A stretch of DNA of 64,000 nt from Rhynchopus sp. YZ270_cl-10 (Eukaryota; Euglenozoa; Diplonemea; Diplonemida; Diplonemidae): assembly GCA_964035575.1 (NCBI GenBank), contig OZ037857.1, positions 1,488,001 through 1,552,000 of the forward strand, given 5' to 3'. The position numbers and the translations under genes are program-made. Every line of letters begins with the position of its first letter. Positions within the stretch are counted from its first letter, which is position 1. The notes below the pieces were generated by a model. That model had not been told where the DNA came from and made no database searches. It saw nothing but the letters and a program-made list of their open reading frames with translations. This document shows, piece after piece, positions 33,416-41,545 of the stretch.

Positions 33416-34306
33416 ATGGAACTCAACATCGAGGGATTTGACGGTCGGACGTACGTCGTCGATGTGGATGTGGATGACACAGCGAAGGACCTGCGGCGGA
33501 AGGTGGCAACTACAGCGGGGTTTGCTGAAGACAGCTTTGACATGGACTTCGGAGAGAACGGCGAAGGAGAGGACATCAACATCACAGCGCTGAGTGCTGG
33601 CGACATAGTCGTGTTGAGGCAGACGAAGAAACAAGAATCCGTTGCAGCTCTTCGTGCATTGGGTGAGACAGACCTCACACTAGAGAGGCTTGTGCGTGTA
33701 GAAGACCCCAAGGTAGCGCAGTTGTTTCTGCAAGCAGAAGTCGTATCCTGGATTCCGAACGGGTTCCTCTCAAGCACTAATTTACGTACCCTTGATCTGA
33801 GTGCCCCATTGGCTGTTACTGCGATTGGTAACTACTTCTTATATGACTGTTCATCATTGGAATCAATTAACCTGTCTGGGTTGCGCAATGTCACTACAAT
33901 AGGACAGAACTTCCTGAGTAACTGCACGTCATTACGCACTTTTGAGCCATTCAACTTTGCAGGATTGAGCAGTGTCAGAAGCCTTGGTGATGACTTCTTA
34001 GTACGTTGCACGTCGTTAACCTCCATCGACTTTGCAGGATTGGGAAGTGTCAAAAGGCTTGGGAACCGCTTCTTAGCAGGTTGCACGTCGTTAACCTCTA
34101 TCGACTTTGCAGGATTAAGTCGTGTCAAAGGCCTTGGGTACAGCTTCTTATCACATTGCACAGCGTTAACCTCTATCGACTTTGCAGGATTGAGTGGTGT
34201 GATCCACATTGAAAGCGGGGTTTTGGATGGTTGCATTTCTTTACAATCATACGACAAATCGAGGTGGCGCAGCACAGCACACTGCTATACTGATTGCGAC
34301 ATGTAG
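33416..34306 (+). CDS. Ubiquitin-like domain plus BspA-type leucine-rich repeats
   Basis: 296 residues in one exon, ATG 18 nt after an ATAACAG acceptor-like site. Residues 1-70 have the beta-grasp pattern of a ubiquitin-like domain (MELNIEGFDGRTYVVDVDVD, DTAKDLRRKV, DIVVLRQ). A helical linker covers ~75-110. From ~115 to 290 there are about six leucine-rich repeats of ~24 residues in the BspA/TpLRR style, with the unit FL-x-x-CTSLTSIDFAGL-x-x-V. The last three units are nearly identical at DNA level (TTAACCTCTATCGACTTTGC), so they were duplicated recently or are being homogenised. No signal peptide or membrane segment is seen, so a cytosolic role is likely. Substrate or partner unknown. Codons are less GC-rich than in the neighbours. 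Confidence 0.75.
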   Translation: MELNIEGFDGRTYVVDVDVDDTAKDLRRKVATTAGFAEDSFDMDFGENGEGEDINITALSAGDIVVLRQTKKQESVAALRALGETDLTLERLVRVEDPKVAQLFLQAEVVSWIPNGFLSSTNLRTLDLSAPLAVTAIGNYFLYDCSSLESINLSGLRNVTTIGQNFLSNCTSLRTFEPFNFAGLSSVRSLGDDFLVRCTSLTSIDFAGLGSVKRLGNRFLAGCTSLTSIDFAGLSRVKGLGYSFLSHCTALTSIDFAGLSGVIHIESGVLDGCISLQSYDKSRWRSTAHCYTDCDM

Positions 34307-34397
34307 TAGTTTTTTTGCACAACGTGTGTTCTATGAAGAGTCGCTTCGGGAACCTTGGCGGTGAATTGATTAACCTTGCTGTCTGTTAACGTTCAAG

Positions 34398-34788
34398 ATG
34401 GTGCTAGGCGACACCGAGGCCCTGCCGGATATGGAAAAGGAGCACCACGTGTGGGGCCCGTTTTTCTTTGTGTTATAAATAGTAAGTATATGAATGTATT
34501 TGTGTTGTTCATCACTGCCAGGTGGTGTTGTTGAACCTGATTGTTGCGGTGTTGCAGGAGATTTATGTTGGTGCAAACGCGAACGCACAACGCGACTGGT
34601 CGATGAACGTGATCCTCAGCTACAAATACTACCCCACCAGCGTGGTCGACCCAGCAGCGGTCACCGCTGTCCTCCGCGACACCCTCCGTAAGCTCCGCTG
34701 GTGCGGCATCTGCTACCCAGAGCGTGCTCTCAAACGCCCCCTCGTCCACAGCCTCAGCAACGAGTGGTGGACCACACGGCTATTTGTT
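34398..34788 (+). pseudogene. Polycystin/TRP-like channel pore fragment
   Basis: Two exon-like pieces match the end of a polycystin-type cation channel. The first (34398-34475) reads MVLGDTEALPDMEKEHHV then WGPFFFVL, the pore/filter region before S6; an AG precedes it (TTCAAG). A TAA follows in frame before the donor-like GTAAGTATATG near 34481. After ATCACTGCCAG, 34522 onwards reads VVLLNLIVAVLQEIYVGAN, the S6 end, then a cytosolic tail to about 34788, cut off at an A run. No upstream channel exons exist: the LRR gene ends 91 nt earlier. With the stop and missing N-terminal region this looks like a copied or decayed fragment. A GT right after FFF could remove the stop but is a poor donor. 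Confidence 0.5.
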
Positions 34789-35315
34789 CAAAAAAAAAAT
34801 CACTCAAAACTGCGAATTAAACACAGAAACCCTCTCCTCTCCTCTCCTCCTCCTTTTTCTCCTCCTTTTTCTTCTTCTGTCATCTTACTGCTGGGGGTTG
34901 CGAAGCCGTTTCGACATGGCAATGGTGACTTCTGGGACAATAATGACTTCCGATACAGCTGGCGTCTCCTGACTTATCCTTCAACTTCGTTGCGAACCGA
35001 AAAATACTTCGGCCTGCGTACTCGTCATGCCTTTTCACCGTATTCACCGTACAGCTTTGGTGGGTTTTTAACACTCAAACTCTTGAGTGTGCAGTGCAGA
35101 CATATCCAGTGGCCTCTGCTCCACCGTTCAGGGTCGTCCGCAGAAGGTGGAGGCGCAATCAGACTTCACTATTGTATCCCATCTCACCACACACCAACAG
35201 AATACTGCAGAAACACCTTTCTCACACACCTTCCTTTCTCTTCTACGTGTGCTCTCTGTTTCCCTTTTTCTTCCACAGCGGGACATCTCGTTGACACACT
35301 TTTGCAGCGTACACA

Positions 35316-36795
35316 ATGTCAAACCCTATTGAGTCGAACTGGGGAGGAAGACAAAACCGTCCGAGCAGGGGGGTATGTTCACAGATTTTTTTTTTTAATA
35401 TATAAACTCCAGGGCGTTCGCTATCGCCATCGTTTTTTCCTGATCGTGGCGAAATGCCAAAAACCCCGAAATTTTCGTTTTTTTACTAGTGCTTAAAATA
35501 GGTCAAAAAAAATTTTCCCGCCGGAGAGAAGTTAGTTCGTGGGGTGAATCCCTGGTACTGAATGGTCAAAAAAAATTTGCGATTTGCGCGTGATCCCTTC
35601 CCCAGCACAAGTGATATTACAGCTGAACTTTCCTGATACTAAAACCAGCAAAACGATGGAGAATTTCATCAATCCCCCCTCACTGAGGGTCTCTTTGTGT
35701 TGTTTAATCAAACAGATGTACAAGAGAGGCATCTGTCATATGAGACTTCATCCTTATTTTGATTATTTTCAACTCTCTGCCGTTGAAAGTAGAGTTGACA
35801 CGAGCAGTGACACCTTCTATAACAGGGGGTACGGTACACCTTCAGCAGACTGCAGGATTGAGGAGCGAGCGGGAGTGCTGGGGAAACTTCCTCTCACGGC
35901 AGGCGGGTTTGCGGATGATTTTGAGTACAGTGGACACCCCTCTACGACCCCCCCTCCGGGGGGGTCTACAGGGTGGTGGGGAGAAATCTCTCTCTCTCTT
36001 TTTTTTTTTTTTTTCCCCCTTTTTTTATTTATTTATTTATTTATACAGGGTTTCGCCCCGGTGGGGCGAAGCCCTGGGGCGAAATAAAATGTCATTTTTT
36101 CAGGAAAAGATTTTTTTAACGAAAAAAAATATTTTTCGCCCCGGGGCGAACGCCCTGATAAACTCCCAAATTCTTGGCAATCAGAAATGGACAACAGATT
36201 GCTCTTTCAACTTTTCTTTCAGTGCCTGCGTCCCAGAGGCGTTTTGCATTGTCAAATTCAGTTCTGTTTGTATTTGGTATATTTTTGTTCAATATTTTCT
36301 GTTCTCCTGCGTCTCATACCACTTTCCAAACCCTACAGTCTGGCAGGGACTCACCCCGATTTGACAGCGTCAAGAACGCTGGAAGCAAGGTCGCAGACGT
36401 AGCCGGCAATGCAGGCCGGTCACTCAAGGATACCTGCTGCTCGCCAGAGGTCAAGGAGGAGCTCAGCAAGCTTATCACGGTATGTCCCACCTTCCCCCCC
36501 CCCCTTTTTTTTTACGGCCTTTTGTGGACACCCACCACTGTGCCCTAGGCATGCATGGCATGTGTTTCTTGGATCACTGTGTCGTCATTTAAGCAAAACA
36601 CCCACTACACAGTATACCGCTACGATCATCATTGCGCTGGCGTGGTGGGAGATGCTCAGTGTAGGAATCTTCTACCGGATTATCGGACCCGAGCTGTGGT
36701 GGATGTGGGTTGTGTCCGTGATCGTGATCATCCTGGCGATGGTGGTGTGCTGGTTTACAGGGGAGTCTCTCGCATTCGGGGAAGATTGTTGTTGA
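35316..36795 (+). CDS. Small two-helix membrane protein, 3 exons
   Basis: Not recognised. Exons 35316-35372, 36339-36479 and 36613-36795 join in phase 0 to give 126 residues. Both donors read GTATGT and acceptors are CCCTACAG and CTACACAG. The protein starts MSNPIESNWGGRQNRPSRG, continues with a polar, partly amphipathic segment (SVKNAGSKVADVAGNAGRSL), and has two hydrophobic helices in exon 3: TATIIIALAWWEMLSVGIFY and a Trp/Val-rich one (LWWMWVVSVIVIILAMVVCW), then GESLAFGEDCC. The C-terminal CC could be lipidated. TTTTGCAG ends 8 nt before the ATG. Intron 1 is 966 nt because it contains the hAT-like element at 35410-36157. Confidence 0.7.
35410..36157. mobile_element. Non-autonomous hAT-like DNA transposon in an intron
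   Basis: Ends are perfect 12-bp inverted repeats, CAGGGCGTTCGC at 35410-35421 and GCGAACGCCCTG at 36146-36157. They are flanked by an exact 8-bp target duplication, ATAAACTC, at 35402-35409 and 36158-36165. CAGGG ends with an 8-bp duplication are the hallmark of hAT elements. The 748-bp interior has no transposase. It contains extra palindromes made of the same end motif (CAGGGTTTCGCCCC and GGGGCGAAGCCCTG near 36046-36080), a C/G palindrome near 35950 and a TTTA microsatellite near 36020. It lies wholly in intron 1 of the small membrane-protein gene, so splicing would remove it. Confidence 0.85.
36221..36265 (+). repeat. Dispersed repeat, family 3
   Basis: AGTGCCTGCGTCCCAGAGGC then GTTTTGCATTGTCAAATTCA and T-rich sequence. 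Lies in intron 1 of the small membrane-protein gene. Confidence 0.7.
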
Positions 36796-36896
36796 GAAAA
36801 CTTCTATTTGCTACTGGCAAATATAATCGCTTTTCGGCGGGACCCAAAAATTCCACACTTTTTTTCTCGAGCCGAAAACAAGATTTTTCCCCCCCT

Positions 36897-36946
36897 GCTT
36901 GCATCTGCCTTGAGGTGTCTGCGCGTTGTCAAATTTACTTTGAACT
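36897..36946 (+). repeat. Dispersed repeat, family 3, divergent
   Basis: TGCATCTGCCTTGAGGTGTC then TGCGCGTTGTCAAATTTACT. Confidence 0.55.
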
Positions 36947-37347
36947 AAAACCAAAGTAATCTTATCCGAAGCCGAAGCAAAAATTCAAAACGTATTGAAA
37001 AAAAGCGTTCACTTTTGGTGAAATTTTTTCTTCAAAAAATCCAAAAAATCTGTATTCTGTTTGTGTTTGTATATCGGCTTTTTTTTGGTTGCGCTGTCTT
37101 TTTTCCCCCTCTGTGCAGGTTGACAGTGTTCTCCACACGCACACAGAGGCATCTTTTCTTCCAAATTCAATTTTTCTTTTGTTCGATAAGTTTCGTTTAT
37201 GTCAAAAAAAGCTTATTTTCTTCTGGTCTTAGACTTATAGGTGACATACTACATGGTAGGTGTAGGTGATCATTTATGGATACTTTTCACGCTTTTTATT
37301 GAACCAAGCAAAGGTACGCAGTCAGGGCTTAATATCAGGGGAAAAAA

Positions 37348-37402
37348 GTGCCTTGCGTCCGCCGATGAGCGGTGAGGCGTTTTGCACTTTCAACTTCTTT
37401 TT
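37348..37402 (+). repeat. Dispersed repeat, family 3
   Basis: GTGCCTTGCGTCCGCCGATG, a CCGC/GCGG mini-hairpin, then GAGGCGTTTTGCACTTTCAA and CTTCTTTTT. Confidence 0.65.
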
Positions 37403-37820
37403 GTATTTCAAGTCAACCTTTTGCATCTTTTTTTTTTGGGAGTTACTATGTCCACAGAGCCGTTTGCACTCCCAGCTTTTCTCTTTTCTCTTAAGCCCAT
37501 TTTCTTGCGCAGCGTGCTTTGGATTTCAAAGTGCAGCAGCTTATGTCTTGTAACTCATCTCAAGTCTTAATGTGAAGATCGCACAGTTGTGATGACACAT
37601 ACCCAATTACTTCAACCCCCCCCCTTACCCCGTGTAGCAGCAGTATACCGAAATAGGAGTCAGAAAGAACGCTCATTCAAACAAAGTTCAAAAAAAGATC
37701 GATTTTACTACGTTCATTTTTTTTGTTCGGATTATACCTTCTATTCAGTGGAATGGATAGTATATGAAAAATTTGTTCGGAAAAAAAATAGAAAAAATGT
37801 ATCAATTACTCTTAGTGGAA

Positions 37821-37872
37821 AAGTGGAGCATCCTCAGGTGTCTACACTAATACAATCAAGTTTAAAAAAACG
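37821..37872 (+). repeat. Dispersed repeat, family 4
   Basis: AAGTGGAGCATCCTCAGGTG then TCTACACTAATACAATCAAG and an A run. Confidence 0.75.
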
Positions 37873-38232
37873 CAAAAAATGAAAATGAAAGTACTCCGCG
37901 GGGAAAGAGTGTATCGAGTGGGCATATCTTGTTTACCACGCAGGGATTTTCAAACAGTTCAAAACTCCCTGCCATTGAGGTGCTTTTGCTAGCCGCCTCA
38001 AAACGTGTACCGACATAGTCATTCCAATTTTTCTCTTTCTCATTATTGTGCTTTCATCCGGATGGCTGGCATCGTACATGGGTCAGTCGGAGGTGTCTGC
38101 ATCAACCACAGTTTCTCATGAACACAACACCCCCACCATCGACTCCTTTTCTCTTGACTTCTATGGGATTCTGGAGAAAAAAAGCGGCTATTGTAGGTGT
38201 GTTGAATGAATCTATTTTGCGACAAATGTCTT

Positions 38233-38274
38233 TGTGACTAAGCACGAGAGGCTTAGGTGCATCTCATAAGCTAT
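38233..38274 (+). repeat. Hairpin mini-repeat, family 1
   Basis: CTAAGC at 38238-38243, loop ACGAGAG, GCTTAG at 38251-38256, then GTGCATCTCATAAG and a T-rich run. Confidence 0.75.
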
Positions 38275-38737
38275 TCTTTGCATGTCTTTTTGTGTGTGTG
38301 TGTGTTTTGGTGAGTAGCATAAAAAAGCTAAATTGCCCTTTTTTTTCTTCTCCCTTTTCGCTTAAGTGCGAAGTTTCCGTAAGAACGGAACACAAAGGGG
38401 AACCAAAAGGGCAAAAAGAAACATGCTGAACAGAATAACACTTTTGCGCGCGGTAAAGCCATTCGCAAAAAATCCCCCCTCCAAAAAAAACTGGCGGAGT
38501 TTTCTGTTAGCAAACCCACACCCCGCCACCCCCGTTCCCTACCCTGTTCAAATTCTTTTTTTTTTTGTTTTCTATTCCAAAAAACTGAACGAAATCCTAG
38601 TGAGTAACACAAAAAAAAACGACAGATTTTTTTCTTCCAATCAACACATCTTCGTCTTTCATCACCTTTCACTCAGAGGGGCGTCTTACTTTTCCCGTCA
38701 CCCCACCCCACCCCACCCTCCACACCCAATACACAAA

Positions 38738-39313
38738 ATGCACCAATCCAGCCCGGTTCGACTGCAATACTCACCTGAGGGAGGTTCTAGCCCACACGGA
38801 TTCACGCCACACGAAACACAGCCCTCACTGTCACCACAGGCACGCGCCCGGCTGTGTGAAGAACGCTATGTACCCGAGGATATCCAGCAGGCAGACGAGT
38901 GGACACCACACACACCGCACACACCAACCCGCCACAACCACCACCACCACCAAAGCTCCCCAGCACGCTCCCTCAGCCCACAATCGATCGCACGCCTGAC
39001 CGAGGCACGCTACGTCCCTGATGCACCAGGGATGCTCCACTCCGAGGCACCACCCTCACCACGCTCTGTACGAAGGGAACACACATCGTCACCTGCCTCA
39101 CGCAGCTCACTGTCACCCCAGGCTAAGGCACGACTGAACGAACCACGTTTTGTCCCACCCTCCATGCCAGACACCCCCCAACGAGCAGAACGGAGCAGAG
39201 CAAAGGGAAAAGGAGGTGGCGGAGGAGGCGTCTCTCCACAGCAAAGCCCACAGCGCCTTTCACGGTTTGAAACACGATTTGTGCCTCCGCCAGCAGCAGA
39301 GTTTGTGGGATAG
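38738..39313 (+). CDS. Short-motif repeat protein (LSPQ...RYVP), unknown
   Basis: 191 residues, one exon; ATG at 38738 follows CA-rich sequence. Not recognised. Four degenerate copies of one motif are spread through a disordered Pro/Ser/His-rich chain: SLSPQARARLCEERYVP, SLSPQSIARLTEARYVP, SLSPQAKARLNEPRFVP and SPQQSPQRLSRFETRFVP. The spacing is ~50, ~55 and ~50 residues. A His-rich tract (HNHHHH) lies between copies 1 and 2 and a poly-Gly tract before copy 4. Such spaced short motifs often act as repeated docking sites for a partner, for example on cytoskeleton or flagellum. SP sites could be phosphorylated. Confidence 0.65.
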   Translation: MHQSSPVRLQYSPEGGSSPHGFTPHETQPSLSPQARARLCEERYVPEDIQQADEWTPHTPHTPTRHNHHHHQSSPARSLSPQSIARLTEARYVPDAPGMLHSEAPPSPRSVRREHTSSPASRSSLSPQAKARLNEPRFVPPSMPDTPQRAERSRAKGKGGGGGGVSPQQSPQRLSRFETRFVPPPAAEFVG

Positions 39314-39478
39314 AAGAGAGGCCTTCAAGAGGAGGGGGTGTAGGGGAAGGGGTGGGAGTTCCCCCACCGGAGGGTGGGGCTGTGTGTCTCAGCACAGCCC
39401 TTTATAACTCTGAGGGGAGAGGGAGGAAGGGGAAGGGGGGGGAACGTTCCCCCCCTTTCCAGTAACGTAGTCGAACAT

Positions 39479-39673
39479 ATGTCTCTGTATTTTGCTTTTC
39501 TCATGGTGATTGGTGTTACTGTAGCCAGACGGAAACCGACGTACAGGCCTTGTGACCCTGAGTCTCTAATGATTCCCATTCCGTGGAAGCGGGCATATCA
39601 GATGTCAACCCACGAAGTGTATGGGGAAGCATGGTTCGGTGAGAAGATTCGGTACTGTTTATCATCCAGTTAG
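39479..39673 (+). CDS. Possible 64-residue protein, weak
   Basis: ATG at 39479 to TAG. Begins MSLYFAFLMVIGVTVARRK, with a short hydrophobic start, then a polar tail. Codon use is mixed and no acceptor lies close by. It sits in the 414-nt gap between two real genes and may be chance. Confidence 0.2.
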   Translation: MSLYFAFLMVIGVTVARRKPTYRPCDPESLMIPIPWKRAYQMSTHEVYGEAWFGEKIRYCLSSS

Positions 39674-39689
39674 ACCCCCATACCCCCCC

Positions 39690-39714
39690 CTTCACACCTT
39701 TTCACACCCTCCAG
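39690..39714 (+). promoter_or_regulatory. Candidate leader-splice acceptor
   Basis: C/T-rich tract ending CACCCTCCAG, 13 nt before the MAK16 start. Confidence 0.5.
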
Positions 39715-39727
39715 ACATACACACAAG

Positions 39728-40645
39728 ATGCAGCACGACGACGCGATCTGGAGCATCATATCACAGGGGTTCTGCTCCTTCAAGGCGAAGATCAGAGACG
39801 ATGTCGGGCACGCAGGAGCCAAGGTGCAGGCGTTCTGCCGCAACCCGTACAACACCACTGGGGTGTGCAGCAGGGTGAACTGCCCGCTGGCAAACTCACA
39901 GTACGCGACTGTGGTGGAGCACGAGAACAAGCTCTACCTCTACATGAAGACCGTCGAGCGTGCACACACGCCAAAGCGTCTTTGGGAGAAGATCGAGCTG
40001 CCCGGAAACTTCAAGGCTGCTCTGACGCTGATCAACGAGAACCTGCAGTGGTGGGACCGCAAGATGGTGATGAAGTGCAAGCACCGTCTGCTGCGCCTCA
40101 AGCAGGTCCTCATCCGGAAGAGACGTCTTGCGGCGAAGGGTGTGCCGAAGCTGGTGGGCATCCGCAAGAAGGAGGAGAAGCAGCTGCTGAAGAAGGAGGC
40201 GAAAGCGGAGAAGGCGGCCAAGATCACGACGTCGACCTCGAAGATCCTGTTGGAGCGTCTGCCTGGGCGTGAGCTGCAGGACATCCCTGACGGCGAGCTC
40301 GAGACTCTCCTGGAGGAAGAGGAGAAGGGCAAGGAGACGGCGCCCCTCGAAGGCGACTTCGTGCAGATGGACGAAGACCAGCTCGAGCAGTACATCCAAG
40401 ATGACGACTCCGACTCAGACGACTACTCTTCAGACATGACAGACGAAGAGAGTGAAGAAGACCTTGAAGAAGAGCAGGATGCATCCGGTAAGCGCAAGCA
40501 CAGATCCGTCGGGCAAAGAAAAAGAACACGCGTTGAGATTGAGCAGGAACAGGAGATGGTATGCATCAATGCAATAAAGTAACATAACACACCCCCATAT
40601 CAGTCCCAACGATACAAGAAGTCTATACTCGACTCGCAGTGGTGA
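39728..40645 (+). CDS. MAK16: MAK16, 60S ribosome biogenesis factor, 2 exons
   Basis: MAK16 is a nucleolar protein needed for early 60S subunit assembly, working with RPF1. The start MQHDDAIWSIISQGFCSFKA is the family signature, followed by FCRNPYNTTGVCSRVNCPLA with the conserved cysteines, then YLYMKTVERAHTPKRLWEKI. Between the first and second cysteine groups there are about ten extra residues (DDVGHAGAKV) relative to animals and fungi. The C-terminal half is basic, then strongly acidic (DDDSDSDDYSSD). Exon 1 ends at 40558 after VEIEQEQEM. A 45-nt intron (GTATGC...ATATCAG) leads to exon 2, 40604-40645, ending SQRYKKSILDSQW. Total 290 residues. Without splicing the frame would read only a few more codons to 40582. 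Confidence 0.95.
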
Positions 40646-41545
40646 AAGAATAGGTGATTTTCAGTCAAATTTAACATCCGCTATCGATTCGCAAAACACA
40701 CACAAAAAGGGGTGGGCGGGTGGGTGGGTAAGTTACGTCTTTATTTTTTTTTGTCATTGTGGGGAATACGGGGTGGGTGGGATCGCAAAATCAGTCAAAA
40801 AATGGGGGGCGCGCTTTGATGCTTTGTTGTGCGGGCTTTTTTCCCCGCACACACAGCCACCTGACCGCATACACGTGGGTTATGCCTTTTTTCTTTGAAG
40901 CTGGCCTGTGCCTCACTCGAGCATAGGTGGCGTAGGTGTAGTGGGCTGCCACGTTCACAACCTTCAGGTGTAGTCTCTGTTCGTGCTTTCAGAGGCGCGT
41001 ATGTCATCTAGTTTTCTTTTTTTCGGGGTGGCACGTTCCTGCATCCAAGGAGCTGTCTGCACGTTATCAACTTCACTTTTGAGGTACTAACCCCGTGGGG
41101 CTCAGTTGATCTTACCACTCTTTTGTGTCCCCCTCAGGGTGCTGGGCTTTTCCAGGGATGCTCATCTCTGAAGGTTCGCCAATGGGTACTAGGGTTGTTG
41201 TCACGGGTTCGGTCGATGCTCCATTTTTATAGTTCAAATCAGGCTCCAACGGGGGCAGGGAGGGGAGACGAAAGAGAGATGCGATTTTTAAAACAAAAGG
41301 AAAATGTCATGTGGGATGTATCAGAATGCAGTAAGTAAACGCATGTGGGCGGGGTGTTTTTTTTTGCGTTTTAGGTTTCTGTTCCTCCATGTCTTGCAGA
41401 TGGCAGCTTCCGTTAAGCAGTGGCCGTTCCTTATATATTAGGTGGTTGTCGCTTCAATGTTTGTCACTTCACATTCTTTTGCAGGTATTTTGTACCGTTT
41501 TGTTTTAAACTACACATATCCAAACGATCCACAAGCGAAGCAACG
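40646..41545 (+). other. Spacer before ZIP gene
   Basis: No supported gene. Contains G/GT-rich runs and one family 3 repeat. CTTTTGCAG ends at 41485, 60 nt before the ZIP ATG. Confidence 0.45.
41038..41082 (+). repeat. Dispersed repeat, family 3
   Basis: CCTGCATCCAAGGAGCTGTC then TGCACGTTATCAACTTCACT. Confidence 0.65.

Larger units (their letters stand above)
36796..38737 (+). other. 2-kb repeat-rich spacer
   Basis: No supported gene. T and A runs plus two family 3 repeats, one family 4 and one family 1. The last 100 nt before 38738 are CA-rich, with CTTTCACTCAG ending about 60 nt upstream of the next ATG. Confidence 0.5.

Noticed and set aside
34522-35496. 324-codon + frame through 35.5 kb
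   Set aside because: Only its start resembles channel S6; the rest runs through repeats, spacer and the start of the next gene, so it is not one protein.
36046-36157. A second, ~110-bp hAT-like element nested at the right end of the hAT element
   Set aside because: CAGGG-type ends are present but no separate target duplication; better read as subterminal repeats of the same element.
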